Positions 26,690 to 36,288 of a stretch of DNA of 64,000 bases are shown here, in pieces. Numbering within the stretch: position 1 is the stretch's first letter; every line of letters starts with the position of its first letter. The translations under genes were made by a program, and so were the position numbers. Origin of the DNA: Patiriisocius_A hiemis (GTDB taxonomy: Bacteria; Bacteroidota; Bacteroidia; Flavobacteriales; Flavobacteriaceae); assembly GCF_031846325.1 (NCBI RefSeq), contig NZ_JAVRHZ010000003.1, positions 62,001 to 126,000 on the forward strand, written 5' to 3'. Below the pieces are notes generated by a model. The model did no database searches. It saw nothing but the letters and a program-made list of their open reading frames with translations, and was not told the DNA's origin.

Positions 26690-27634
26690 TTAAAATGATA
26701 AATTTGAAAGGTCAACATTTCCTCCAGATAGTATAATTCCAATTTTCTTATTTTTAAACCGCTGTTTTTCAGAGAGAAGTGCAGCAAAAGGAACAGCAGA
26801 AGATGGCTCGATAATTATTTTTAAACGTTCCCAAATAAGACGCATAGATTCAATGATTTCTATTTCTTGGACTCTTATTATTTCATCAACATGCTTTTGA
26901 ATAATGGGAAAATTAATATCTCCAAGATTAGTTCGCAAACCATCAGCAATAGTATTTGTATTGGTATTAATTTCAATCCTACCACTTTTTAAAGAGCGAT
27001 ATGCATCATCAACTTTATAAGGTTCTCCACCAATTACTTTACAATTACTATTAGAAAAATAAGTAGCAGCAAGTGCTGTTCCTGCGATAAGACCTCCCCC
27101 ACCTACAGGTGTAAAAATTAAATCTAAATTAGGTTCGCTTTCAAGCAGCTCAATAGCAGCTGTACCTTGCCCTAATATAACATTAAGATTGTTAGAAGGA
27201 TGTAGAAATGTTGCTCCTTTCTCTTTTACTATTTTGGCGGCTTCTGTTTCTCTGGACTTTAATGTTGGTCTTGATTCTATAATTATTCCTCCATACCCAT
27301 GTACTGCTTCCTTCTTTACTTGAGGTGCATTACTTGGCATTACTATATAAGCTTTTATTCCTAAATGTTTTGCAGCTAAAGAAACTGCTTGTGCAAAATT
27401 TCCTGAAGAATGTGTTACTACTCCTTTGCCCTTCTCTTCTTCTGAAAGTTGTAAAATAGCATTGATTGCCCCCCGCATTTTAAAAGCTCCCATTTTCTGA
27501 AAGTTCTCACACTTAAAAAAAAGTTGCGTGCCAGATATTTCATTCAACAATTGTGATGTTAAAATTGGTGTTTTATGTACATGAGGTGTAGTTCTCTTAT
27601 AGGCTTCTTCAACTATTCTTTTTGATGGAATCAT
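26690..27634 (-). CDS. Threonine/serine dehydratase or serine racemase (fold type II PLP enzyme)
   Basis: 314 residues. The PLP lysine is in ENFQKMGAFKMRGA, the substrate loop is HSSGNFAQA, and the phosphate-binding Gly-rich loop is PVGGGGLIAGTA. There is no C-terminal ACT domain, so it is a short catabolic-type threonine ammonia-lyase, serine dehydratase or serine racemase; these cannot be separated by eye. It is a single gene between the PagL-like unit and cysH. Confidence 0.85.
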   Translation of the reverse strand: MIPSKRIVEEAYKRTTPHVHKTPILTSQLLNEISGTQLFFKCENFQKMGAFKMRGAINAILQLSEEEKGKGVVTHSSGNFAQAVSLAAKHLGIKAYIVMPSNAPQVKKEAVHGYGGIIIESRPTLKSRETEAAKIVKEKGATFLHPSNNLNVILGQGTAAIELLESEPNLDLIFTPVGGGGLIAGTALAATYFSNSNCKVIGGEPYKVDDAYRSLKSGRIEINTNTNTIADGLRTNLGDINFPIIQKHVDEIIRVQEIEIIESMRLIWERLKIIIEPSSAVPFAALLSEKQRFKNKKIGIILSGGNVDLSNLSF

Positions 27635-27686
27635 AGTACTGTTTCAAAAAAGAAAGATAGTTATTTAGTGATTTATTTTACAATAA

Positions 27687-28313
27687 TTACTGAAAATGTA
27701 TTCCACATTCCCTGTGGCTCATGGCTTTTACAGGGTCAAAATAATTTCCTTCTATAGGGAGGTTGTGTTTTTTACAATAAGCTTCCAACTCTTGGTCTGA
27801 GAAATAAAAAAACGGACTTACTTTTAAGATTCCTGTTTCACTAAAACTCAAAATATCTAATGTGCTACGATGCTCTGTTTGTTTCTGTCTAATATTAGTA
27901 AACCAAATATCTGGCTTGTATTTTTCTAAAGCTCTTTTAAAGGGTTCTAATTTTACAACTTCAGAAAACTCCTGGTGTTTTGGGTTATCATAAGTAGGAC
28001 TACCAAGTGTATAATTAATAAATGCTGTTGAGTATTGTGGACTAAAAATATCTACATTCAATTTAAGGTCTTGAATTAATCTAGAAGCATGTTTGTAAGT
28101 GGCCTCTGTGTTATAACCTGTATCACACCATACAACTGGCACATTCTTTTTTTGAGATGTTACAGCATATAACAAACTGCTAGAGTACTTCCCAAAACTA
28201 GTTGTAACTATAGGATTACTTGCAATAGATAAAATAAAATTTATTATCTCTTTAGGGCTTTCATATTTTAAATTTTCATTAAATGAAACGATAGTATTTT
28301 TAGTAATAATCAT
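27687..28313 (-). CDS. cysH: Phosphoadenosine phosphosulfate (PAPS) reductase
   Basis: Reduces PAPS to sulfite with thioredoxin in assimilatory sulfate reduction. 208 residues; the active-site Cys is in the C-terminal HRECGIHF. Substrate-binding blocks are TSFGKYSSSLLYA, WCDTGYNTEATY and TNIRQKQTEHR. The CC...CxxC pairs that hold the 4Fe-4S cluster of APS reductases are absent, which points to PAPS as substrate. It has its own promoter in the spacer after the Rrf2 gene. Confidence 0.92.
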   Translation of the reverse strand: MIITKNTIVSFNENLKYESPKEIINFILSIASNPIVTTSFGKYSSSLLYAVTSQKKNVPVVWCDTGYNTEATYKHASRLIQDLKLNVDIFSPQYSTAFINYTLGSPTYDNPKHQEFSEVVKLEPFKRALEKYKPDIWFTNIRQKQTEHRSTLDILSFSETGILKVSPFFYFSDQELEAYCKKHNLPIEGNYFDPVKAMSHRECGIHFQ

Positions 28314-28347
28314 AAATATATAATTCCTATAGACTTTATAGAGTAAA

Positions 28348-28379
28348 CAAAAATATGAACTAATAATAAACTACAAAAA
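28348..28379 (-). promoter_or_regulatory. Promoter of cysH
   Basis: On the minus strand TTTTTG (28374-28379) is followed after 18 bases by TATTTTTG (28348-28355): both the minus 33 and the TAnnTTTG minus 7 consensus at the normal distance. It lies in the 70-base gap after the Rrf2 regulator gene. Confidence 0.65.
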
Positions 28380-28383
28380 CAAA

Positions 28384-28797
28384 CTACATTTTAATTAAAT
28401 CTGCAAGTGTATTCTTCTCAAGAATAGAGAGCGTGTTGTCCCGTACTTGTAGCATAAGGCTATGCACAGAGCATTTATTTTCATCTGGGCAGTCATCGCA
28501 TTTTTCGTAAAAATTTAAACTTACACAAGGAACCATTGCAATAGGCCCTTCGAGGGCTCTATAAACTTCTGCAATTTTAATTTCTTCTGGTTTTTTAAGT
28601 AAGTAATACCCACCTCCTTTTCCTTTTTTAGAAGATAAAACCCTAGCTTTACGTAAGGTTAACAAAATACTTTCTAAAAACTTTTGCGAAATATTTTCAG
28701 ATTTTGCAATAACGGAAATTGGTATTGGGTCTATTGCATTACTTTTTGCAAGAAATGTAAGTGCTTTAATTCCGTATTTAGTTTTTCTTGAAAGCAT
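28384..28797 (-). CDS. Rrf2-family transcriptional regulator
   Basis: 137 residues. The N-terminal winged helix is typical (MLSRKTKYGIKALTFLAKSN, then ISQKFLESILLTLRKARVLSSKKGKGGGYYL). The central cysteine cluster (CVSLNFYEKCDDCP and CSVH) could hold an iron-sulfur centre as in IscR, or serve as a Cys-type sensor. It lies between metF and cysH, so a role in sulfur or cysteine control, like CymR, is likely but inferred from context. Confidence 0.85.
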   Translation of the reverse strand: MLSRKTKYGIKALTFLAKSNAIDPIPISVIAKSENISQKFLESILLTLRKARVLSSKKGKGGGYYLLKKPEEIKIAEVYRALEGPIAMVPCVSLNFYEKCDDCPDENKCSVHSLMLQVRDNTLSILEKNTLADLIKM

Positions 28798-28840
28798 TTG
28801 TTGTTAAAATTCGTAATTATTTCTTTATAAACACAAAATA

Positions 28841-29797
28841 TTAAAACAATTTTGATGCTATAGTTCTAATATTGTCACTTTTTCCCATAGAGTAATAATG
28901 TAGTACAGGTACTCCAGCATTAATAAGCTCTTTGCTTTGTAATATACACCAATCAACACCTACCTTTCGTACTTCTTTATTACTCTTACACTTCACCACT
29001 TCCATTATTAACGTGTCTGGCAATTCTACACTAAAACGATGTGGTAACATATTTAATTGCTTTTTAGTTGCTAGAGGTTTTAAACCAGGAATAATTGGAA
29101 CAGTAATGCCAGCACTTCTACATTTTTTAACAAATTCAAAATACTTTTTGTTATCAAAAAACATTTGGGTAACTATATAAGTAGCCCCTTCTTTAATTTT
29201 CTGTTTTAAAAAGTGAATATCACTATCTAAGCTTGGTGCTTCTAGATGTTTCTCTGGATAACCCGCTACTCCAATACAAAAATTTGTGGGAGTTGTATTT
29301 TTTAAATCTTCTTCAAGATACACCCCATTATTTAATGCTTGTATTTGTGAAACTAGTTCACTTGCGTACATATGCCCTTGTCGTTCTGGACTAAAGTAAG
29401 TTTCATTTTTTACTGCATCACCTCGAAGGGCCATTACATTGTCTATTTCTAGAAAACCCAAATCAATTAAAAAATTCTCTGTATCCTCCTTGGTAAATCC
29501 CCCACATAAAATATGAGGTATAGCATCTACATTGTATTTATTTTGAATTGCTGCACAAATACCAACTGTACCCGGTCGTTTCCTCACAACTTTTTTTTGC
29601 AACAAACCATTATTCATCTCTTTATAAATATACTCTTCTCTATGATAGGTTACATCAATAAAAGGGGGTTTAAACTCCATTAATGGATCTATACTATCAA
29701 AAATAGACTGAATATTTTCTCCTTTTAATGGGGGCAAAATCTCAAATGAAAACTGTGTTTTTCCGTTCGCTCTTTCTATATGTTCTGTTACTTTCAT
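28841..29797 (-). CDS. metF: 5,10-methylenetetrahydrofolate reductase
   Basis: Makes 5-methyl-tetrahydrofolate for methionine synthase. 318 residues. Family blocks are FSFEILPPLKG at the N-terminus, FIDVTYHREE, the FAD-binding NVMALRGDA, ATYIVTQMFFDN and PIIPGLKPLAT. It is downstream of the two metH halves with a 39-base gap and probably belongs to the same transcript. An ATG two codons upstream is an alternative start. Confidence 0.95.
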   Translation of the reverse strand: MKVTEHIERANGKTQFSFEILPPLKGENIQSIFDSIDPLMEFKPPFIDVTYHREEYIYKEMNNGLLQKKVVRKRPGTVGICAAIQNKYNVDAIPHILCGGFTKEDTENFLIDLGFLEIDNVMALRGDAVKNETYFSPERQGHMYASELVSQIQALNNGVYLEEDLKNTTPTNFCIGVAGYPEKHLEAPSLDSDIHFLKQKIKEGATYIVTQMFFDNKKYFEFVKKCRSAGITVPIIPGLKPLATKKQLNMLPHRFSVELPDTLIMEVVKCKSNKEVRKVGVDWCILQSKELINAGVPVLHYYSMGKSDNIRTIASKLF

Positions 29798-29842
29798 ATT
29801 CATTTTCTGCGGAAGCAGGATTCTATTTAGTTTATAGTATTA

Positions 29843-32536
29843 TTAATCTGTAATATTTGGCGTAAGCCATTTTGTTGCCTTTTCTTCTGAAATATTTTTT
29901 CGTGCTGCAAAGTCCTTTACTTGGTCTTCTTTTATCTTTCCCAATCCAAAATAACGTGCTTCTTTATTTGCAAAATAGTAGCCAGAAACTGAAGCTGCTG
30001 GCCACATCGCAAGGCTTTCGGTTAATGAAACCCCAATATGCTCTTGTACCTTTAATACTTCCCAGATTGTTTCTTTTTCAAGATGGTCTGGGCATGCAGG
30101 ATAGCCTGGTGCTGGCCTAATACCTTTATAGCTTTCTTGTATTAACTCTTCGTTAGTTAAATGTTCATTTATAGCATATCCCCAATGGTGGGTTCTAATT
30201 TCTTTATGTAAGTATTCTGCAAAGGCTTCTGCTAGCCTATCGGCAAGTGCTTTTACCATAATGCTATTGTAGTCGTCATTTACAGCTTCAAATTTTTTTG
30301 CTAGTTCCTCAGCCCCAAAACCAGCCGAAACACAAAAACATCCTATATAATCTTGTTTATTTATTTGTTTTGGTGCAATAAAATCTGCTAATGCAATATT
30401 AGGTCTATCCTTTGCTTTTTTACTTTGTTGTCTAAGTGTGTGAAACGTATGTTTATGTCCCTCGTTAGAAATTACTTCAATATCATCATCGTTTACTGAA
30501 TTTGCTTTGAACAAGCCAAAAACAGCCTTGCCTATAAGCAGCTTTTCAGAAAAGATAGTTGATAGCATTTCTTGTGCATCCTTAAATAGTTCTGAAGCTT
30601 GCTCGCCCACAATATCATCTTTTAAAATCTTGGGATATCTACCATGCAAATCCCAGCTTCTAAAAAATGGTGTCCAATCTATGTAATCTTTAAGTCGTTC
30701 TAAATCAAAACCCTCTATGGTTTTAATACCCAATTGAGTTGGTTTTACAATTTTTGAACTACTCCAGTCTATCTTGAATTTATTTTGTCTTGCTTCTCTA
30801 ATAGTGAGATATTTTTTTGTTTTTTGCCTTCTTAAAAAACCTTCTCTAAAAACCGAATACTCTTCTTTTAAGTTCTCTTTAAATTGTGGAGAAGTCTCTT
30901 TCTTAAGTAAGTCACCCACAACAGTTACAGCTCTTGAAGCATCGTTTACATGAACTACAACGTTTTTATATTGAGGATCAATCTTTACAGCTGTATGTGC
31001 TTTACTAGTAGTGGCACCTCCTATTAAAAGTGGAACCTCAAATTTTTGACGTTGCATTTCTTTTGCTAAAAAAACCATCTCATTGAGCGATGGTGTAATT
31101 AAACCACTTAACCCAATTACATCCACATTATGTTGTTTTGCTTGTGCAATAATTTGTTCTGGAGGCACCATAACTCCCAAATCTATTATTTCATAATTAT
31201 TACACGCCAATACAACCGAAACTATGTTTTTACCTATGTCGTGTACATCTCCTTTAACAGTAGCCATAAGAATTTTTCCAGCTGAAGAACTATCATCTAA
31301 AGAAGGGTTCTTTAACTTCTCTTCCTCAATGTAGGGTAATAAATATGCTACGGCTTTTTTCATTACTCGTGCACTTTTTACGACTTGCGGTAAAAACATT
31401 TTTCCACTCCCAAACAAATCTCCAACAACATTCATCCCTGTCATTAAATGCCCCTCAATAACTTCAATTGGTTTACTAGATGCCAATCTAGCTTCTTCAA
31501 CATCTTCTTCAATATATTGATCTATTCCTTTTACAAGGGATCGTGTAATTCTGTTTTGTAACGATTCTTCTCTCCAGGATAAATCAACCGTACGCTCTTT
31601 TGTTGTTCCTTTTACACTTTCAGCAAAATCCAATAAACGCTCTGTTGCATCTTCTCTTCTATTTAAAATTACATCTTCTACGTAATCCAATAATTCTTTT
31701 GGTATATCATCATAAACCTCTAGCATAGTTGGGTTTACGATACCTATGTTCATCCCAGCTTTTATAGCGTGGTATAAAAACACAGAATGCATCGCTTCTC
31801 TTACCGCGTTATTACCTCGAAAACTAAAAGATACATTACTCACTCCTCCGCTTACACTACAATGTGGTAGGTTTTCTTTTACCCAACGAGTTGCTTCAAT
31901 AAAGTCAATAGCATTTTTGCGATGTTCATCCATCCCAGTTGCAACAGGAAAAATATTAAGGTCAAAAATGATATCTTGAGCAGGAAATCCAACTCTAGTA
32001 GTTAAAATATCATAGGAGCGTTTTGCAATTTCTATTCTTCTTTTATAGTTATCTGCCTGCCCAACCTCATCAAAAGCCATAATAATGACAGCTGCTCCAT
32101 ACCTTTTAATCTTCTTAGCCTGCTCAATAAAAGTTTGCTCTCCTTCTTTTAAACTAATAGAATTAACCACACATTTTCCTTGTACTACTTGTAAACCTGC
32201 TTCAATAATTTCCCATTTTGAGCTATCTATCATAACAGGAACTTTAGCAATATCTGGCTCTGCCATTACTAGGTTTAAAAAATTCACCATGGCTTCTTTT
32301 CCATCAATAAGACCATCGTCCATATTAATGTCTATAATTTGCGCGCCTCCTTCTACTTGGTCTCTAGCAACGGTTAATGCTTCTTCATAGTTTTCTTCCT
32401 TTATAAGTCGTAAAAACTTTCGTGAACCTGCAACATTAGTACGTTCTCCAACATTAATAAAATTACTCTCTGGCGTAATAACCAAAGGTTCTAAGCCGGA
32501 GAGTTGTAAGTATTTATTTTCTGAATGTAGGCGCAT
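29843..32536 (-). CDS. metH: Methionine synthase, folate/cobalamin/activation half (MetH C-terminal part)
   Basis: 897 residues holding the pterin-binding domain (NVGERTNVAGSRKF), the cobalamin cap, the B12-binding domain with the DVHDIGKN motif, and the C-terminal SAM activation domain (the ACPDHLEKETIWEVL block). The homocysteine domain is on a separate gene directly upstream, joined by a TAATG overlap. It therefore works as a split two-subunit MetH. It needs cobalamin; no cobalamin genes are in this window. Confidence 0.95.
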   Translation of the reverse strand: MRLHSENKYLQLSGLEPLVITPESNFINVGERTNVAGSRKFLRLIKEENYEEALTVARDQVEGGAQIIDINMDDGLIDGKEAMVNFLNLVMAEPDIAKVPVMIDSSKWEIIEAGLQVVQGKCVVNSISLKEGEQTFIEQAKKIKRYGAAVIIMAFDEVGQADNYKRRIEIAKRSYDILTTRVGFPAQDIIFDLNIFPVATGMDEHRKNAIDFIEATRWVKENLPHCSVSGGVSNVSFSFRGNNAVREAMHSVFLYHAIKAGMNIGIVNPTMLEVYDDIPKELLDYVEDVILNRREDATERLLDFAESVKGTTKERTVDLSWREESLQNRITRSLVKGIDQYIEEDVEEARLASSKPIEVIEGHLMTGMNVVGDLFGSGKMFLPQVVKSARVMKKAVAYLLPYIEEEKLKNPSLDDSSSAGKILMATVKGDVHDIGKNIVSVVLACNNYEIIDLGVMVPPEQIIAQAKQHNVDVIGLSGLITPSLNEMVFLAKEMQRQKFEVPLLIGGATTSKAHTAVKIDPQYKNVVVHVNDASRAVTVVGDLLKKETSPQFKENLKEEYSVFREGFLRRQKTKKYLTIREARQNKFKIDWSSSKIVKPTQLGIKTIEGFDLERLKDYIDWTPFFRSWDLHGRYPKILKDDIVGEQASELFKDAQEMLSTIFSEKLLIGKAVFGLFKANSVNDDDIEVISNEGHKHTFHTLRQQSKKAKDRPNIALADFIAPKQINKQDYIGCFCVSAGFGAEELAKKFEAVNDDYNSIMVKALADRLAEAFAEYLHKEIRTHHWGYAINEHLTNEELIQESYKGIRPAPGYPACPDHLEKETIWEVLKVQEHIGVSLTESLAMWPAASVSGYYFANKEARYFGLGKIKEDQVKDFAARKNISEEKATKWLTPNITD

Positions 32537-33552
32537 TACGTTATAGTTTTTTCGGAAGGTATTTTAAAGGGTCTTGGGGGGTAGTTTTTTGCAACTTGGG
32601 CAATGGCTTTTATGTGCTCTGGAGATGTCCCACAACAACCACCAATTATATTTACTAATTGTTTATCTAGATATGTTTTTATTTGTGTGGCCATTTGTTC
32701 TGGTGTCTCATCATACTCGCCAAATGCATTTGGCAAACCAGCATTAGGGTGTGCCGAAATCCCTATTTCTGTTCTATTAGCTACTACTTCGAGGTGTGGT
32801 AATAATTGCTTTGCTCCTAGCGCACAATTAAAACCAACGCTTAACAAAGGAATATGTGAAATTGAAATCAAAAAAGCTTCGGCAGTTTGTCCAGATAGCG
32901 TTCTTCCTGAAGCATCTGTAATGGTACCGCTTACCATTACTGGAGTATATATATTACGCTCTTCTTTAATTTCGTCTATAGCAAATAAAGCTGCTTTTGC
33001 ATTAAGTGTATCAAAAACAGTTTCTACAAGTAAAATATCAACTCCCCCATCTAACAAGGCTTCTACTTGTTGTCTGTAAGCTATCTTAAGTTCATTAAAA
33101 GAAATGGCTCTATAGGCTGGGTCGTTTACATCTGGAGACATACTAGCTGTCTTATTGGTCGGTCCAATTGAGCCAGCTACAAACCTTGGTTTGCGAGGTT
33201 CTTTTTTAGAAAAAATAGTAGCTACATCTTTGGCAATTCTTGCTGACTCATAATTAAGTTCGTACACTAAATCTTCCATTTCATAATCTGCCATTGCAAT
33301 AGTAGTCCCAGAAAAAGTATTGGTTTCTACGATATCTGCACCTGCTTCAAAGTACTTTTTATGTACTTCGGCAATTGCTTGTGGTTGAGTAATGGACAAT
33401 AAATCGTTGTTTCCTTTTAATGAAACTTTAAAGTCCTTAAACCGTTCACCTCTAAAGTCTTCTTCAGTAAAATTATAGGCTTGCAGCATAGTACCCATAG
33501 CACCATCTAGAACCAATACTCTTTCTTGTAATGCTTTAATTATAGTATTCAT
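32536..33552 (-). CDS. metH: Methionine synthase, homocysteine-binding half (MetH N-terminal part)
   Basis: 338 residues, homocysteine S-methyltransferase domain only. Opens with VLDGAMGTMLQ, then has the zinc ligands in VGFNCALGA and the C-terminal GGCCGTSPEHI. In E. coli this domain is fused to the rest of MetH. The next gene starts within its stop codon (TAATG). The upstream MetZ-like gene also meets it by one base. Confidence 0.94.
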   Translation of the reverse strand: MNTIIKALQERVLVLDGAMGTMLQAYNFTEEDFRGERFKDFKVSLKGNNDLLSITQPQAIAEVHKKYFEAGADIVETNTFSGTTIAMADYEMEDLVYELNYESARIAKDVATIFSKKEPRKPRFVAGSIGPTNKTASMSPDVNDPAYRAISFNELKIAYRQQVEALLDGGVDILLVETVFDTLNAKAALFAIDEIKEERNIYTPVMVSGTITDASGRTLSGQTAEAFLISISHIPLLSVGFNCALGAKQLLPHLEVVANRTEIGISAHPNAGLPNAFGEYDETPEQMATQIKTYLDKQLVNIIGGCCGTSPEHIKAIAQVAKNYPPRPFKIPSEKTIT

Positions 33553-34718
33553 TAAATTTTTTCTAGTGCTTGAGTTATATCATTTATAATGTCTTCTACA
33601 TTTTCTAAACCTACAGACACTCTCACTAGACTATCTGTAATGCCAGCTTCGGCCCTATCTTCTACAGATAATTTACTATGTGTAGTAGAAGCAGGGTGCG
33701 TAATAATAGTTCTTGTATCTCCTAAGTTTGCTGAAAGTGAACAAAGCTTTATTGCATCTAGAAATTTTCTGCCTTGCTCAACACCTCCCGTTATTTCAAA
33801 AGCAACAATACTACCTCCTTGTTTCATTTGCTTTATTGCTATTTCATATTGTGGATGAGAGGCTAAAAAAGGATAAGCCACACTTTTTACTGCTTTATGG
33901 TTTTCTAAAAATGACGCTATTTTAAAAGTATTTTCACAATGTTTATCTACACGCACCGAAAGTGTTTCTAGGCTTTTTGATAACACCCAGGCATTAAAAG
34001 GCGATAATGCAGGTCCTGTATTTCGAGAAAACAAGTAAATTTCTCTTATTAAATCTGCTCTACCAACAGTTACCCCACCAAGTACTCTTCCTTGTCCATC
34101 AATCAATTTTGTTGCCGAATGTATTACCAGGTCTGCACCAAATTTTATAGGCTGTTGTAAATAAGGCGTTGCAAAACAATTGTCTATAACTAGTAACAAA
34201 TTGTGCTTACTTGCAATAGCAGCTAAGTATTCTAAATCTAGTAATGCAACCGAAGGGTTAGTTGGTGTTTCTGCGTATAGTATTTTTGTGTTAGGCTGTA
34301 TATAATGTTCAATAGTTTCTGATGCTTCTATTGAAAAATAGCTTGTTGTAATATTCCATTTAGGTAAATACTTAGTAAATAATGTATGTGTACTTCCAAA
34401 AATACTACGACAACTTACAATATGATCGCCACTATTTAACAACCCCGCAAAAGTTGAAAACACCGCAGACATTCCCGTTGCAAAAGCATGTCCGGCTTCG
34501 GCACCTTCTAGTAAACACATTTTTTCTACAAATTCACTAGTATTAGGATTTGTAAACCTACTGTAAATATTACGTTGCTTTTCTTCAGAAAAAGAAGCTC
34601 GCATATCCTCGGCATCTTCAAAAACAAAACTAGACGTAAGATATAAGGGAACCGAATGCTCTTGGTGTAATGACCTAGGCGTTTGTGTTCTTATGGCTTC
34701 TGTTTCAAAGTGACTCAT
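33552..34718 (-). CDS. metZ: Homoserine-ester sulfhydrylase / transsulfuration enzyme (MetZ-like)
   Basis: 388-residue Cys/Met-metabolism PLP enzyme. The PLP-binding Lys is in HSATKLIDGQGR, the cofactor aromatic loop is at YSRFTNPNT, and the phosphate-binding block is ATGMSAVFSTF. With metX next in the pathway the natural substrate would be O-acetylhomoserine, giving homocysteine (with sulfide) or cystathionine (with cysteine); sequence alone does not decide. It overlaps the OsmC-like gene by 4 bases. Confidence 0.87.
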   Translation of the reverse strand: MSHFETEAIRTQTPRSLHQEHSVPLYLTSSFVFEDAEDMRASFSEEKQRNIYSRFTNPNTSEFVEKMCLLEGAEAGHAFATGMSAVFSTFAGLLNSGDHIVSCRSIFGSTHTLFTKYLPKWNITTSYFSIEASETIEHYIQPNTKILYAETPTNPSVALLDLEYLAAIASKHNLLLVIDNCFATPYLQQPIKFGADLVIHSATKLIDGQGRVLGGVTVGRADLIREIYLFSRNTGPALSPFNAWVLSKSLETLSVRVDKHCENTFKIASFLENHKAVKSVAYPFLASHPQYEIAIKQMKQGGSIVAFEITGGVEQGRKFLDAIKLCSLSANLGDTRTIITHPASTTHSKLSVEDRAEAGITDSLVRVSVGLENVEDIINDITQALEKI

Positions 34719-35134
34719 AACTTCTTTCCGTTTAAAACAACAGCATAGGTAACAGCTACAGACTCTTCTAATGTAATAGAAACCGAACAGTATTTTTCGA
34801 AGCTCAACGATGCTGCTTTAAGTGCTTTTGCCTCTACAATATCACCCTCTAAAAAAATAGTTACATGTATTGACTCAAAAGGTTTTGCTTCTTTAATTTG
34901 CTTTCTAGCACCTTCTACTTCAATCTTATAGTCTGTGATTACTTGCCTTTGCTTTTTTAGAATATGGATTACATCAATCGCACTACAACCGCCAACACCC
35001 ATAAGTAATAACTCCATTGGGCTTGCTCCTTTGGCATCGTCTTGCGATGTATTATCTATTAGAACTGGAGTGTTAGTTTTACCTAGTGCCTCAAATTGAT
35101 AATCATTGTTTTTTCTTGCTAGTGTTACTTTCAT
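34715..35134 (-). CDS. OsmC-family protein in the methionine operon
   Basis: 139 residues. The first half carries MELLLMGVGGCSAIDVIHIL, with the conserved OsmC/Ohr-type first Cys; the C-terminal Cys is in FEKYCSVSITLEE. The family includes thiol-dependent peroxidases and other redox proteins. Its place inside the methionine operon, overlapping the MetZ-like gene by 4 bases, suggests protection of, or a role with, thiol intermediates. That role is inference. Confidence 0.88.
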   Translation of the reverse strand: MKVTLARKNNDYQFEALGKTNTPVLIDNTSQDDAKGASPMELLLMGVGGCSAIDVIHILKKQRQVITDYKIEVEGARKQIKEAKPFESIHVTIFLEGDIVEAKALKAASLSFEKYCSVSITLEESVAVTYAVVLNGKKL

Positions 35135-35145
35135 AATAATTTAGT

Positions 35146-36288
35146 TTAGTTTAGTTTATCACTTAGTCGCAATATATCTCCAAACACACCGCGTGCAGTT
35201 ACTGAAGCACCTGCTCCAGCTCCTTGAATAACAATTGGGTTTTTACCATAACTTTCGGTATAAATTTCAAAGATAGAATCGCTTCCTTTTACTTGACCCA
35301 ACATACTGTTTTTTGGAACTGAAACCAATTTTACATCAAGATTAGCACCATCAGATTTTGATAAATCACCATGTAAGTCTCCAACATATCTCAATACATT
35401 ATTTGGTTTTTGATTTTTCTTTTTAATTCCGAAGGGAACATCAAACTCTGTAATACGATCTAAAAATTCTTCTTTTGATACTGTTCTGAGCTCTTTAGGT
35501 ATTAAATTTTCAATAGAAATATCACTAAACTCATTGTGCAAATCTAGTTCGCGAGCTAATATGAGCAATTTTCTTCCCACATCATTTCCACATAAATCTT
35601 CACGCGGATCTGGCTCTGTATAACTATTAGAAATCACTTTGTGAAGTATGGAGCTAAATGTTTCTTCTTTTTCTGAAAAACTATTAAATAAAAAGCTCAG
35701 CGAACCAGAAAATACACCTTTAATTCGTGTAATATTTTCGCCAGATAAATGCAGTAACTTTATAGTGTCTACCAACGGAAGCCCTGCACCTACATTGGTC
35801 TCGTATAAATATTCCTTTTTCTTTTCTGAAAGTAATTTGCGAAGTGTTTTATAAAACTCCAATCCTGTAGTATTCCCAATTTTATTGGACGAAACCAAAT
35901 TAAACCCATTATTAACTAATGCAGGATAGTTTTCTGGAAACTTTGAACAAGCTGTATTATCTACAGCTATTAAGTTATCAAGGTTGTTTTTTTTTGCAAA
36001 AGCAATTACATCTTCAACGGTATACCCTTTTCCTTTTTCTGAAACAATCCAGCGCCAATCTGCATTAAAACTATTTGAAGACAACACCACCTTTTTAGAG
36101 TTTGCAATAGCAAAAATATTGAGTTCAATATCTCTTCTTGTTGCTATACTTCTTCTTGTTTTTTGGATTTGTTCAATAAGTTTCCCGCCTACATTACCAT
36201 GACCAAATACAGCTATGTTAACCCTTTTCTTTTTTATAGTTTCTAAATCGATTAATGATTTAGGTTTTTCAAGTGTTTGCGTACTCAT
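35146..36288 (-). CDS. Homoserine dehydrogenase (monofunctional, ThrA C-terminal type)
   Basis: Reduces aspartate semialdehyde to homoserine, the branch point to methionine and threonine. The NAD(P) Rossmann loop is VNIAVFGHGNVGGKLIEQI; catalytic-domain blocks are TNVGAGLPLVDTIK, GVFSGSLSFLFN, EPDPREDLCGNDVGRK and the C-terminal VIQGAGAGASVTARGVFGD. At 380 residues it lacks the aspartokinase half. Its start overlaps the last 20 bases of metX. In this operon it feeds O-acetylhomoserine formation. Confidence 0.92.
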   Translation of the reverse strand: MSTQTLEKPKSLIDLETIKKKRVNIAVFGHGNVGGKLIEQIQKTRRSIATRRDIELNIFAIANSKKVVLSSNSFNADWRWIVSEKGKGYTVEDVIAFAKKNNLDNLIAVDNTACSKFPENYPALVNNGFNLVSSNKIGNTTGLEFYKTLRKLLSEKKKEYLYETNVGAGLPLVDTIKLLHLSGENITRIKGVFSGSLSFLFNSFSEKEETFSSILHKVISNSYTEPDPREDLCGNDVGRKLLILARELDLHNEFSDISIENLIPKELRTVSKEEFLDRITEFDVPFGIKKKNQKPNNVLRYVGDLHGDLSKSDGANLDVKLVSVPKNSMLGQVKGSDSIFEIYTESYGKNPIVIQGAGAGASVTARGVFGDILRLSDKLN

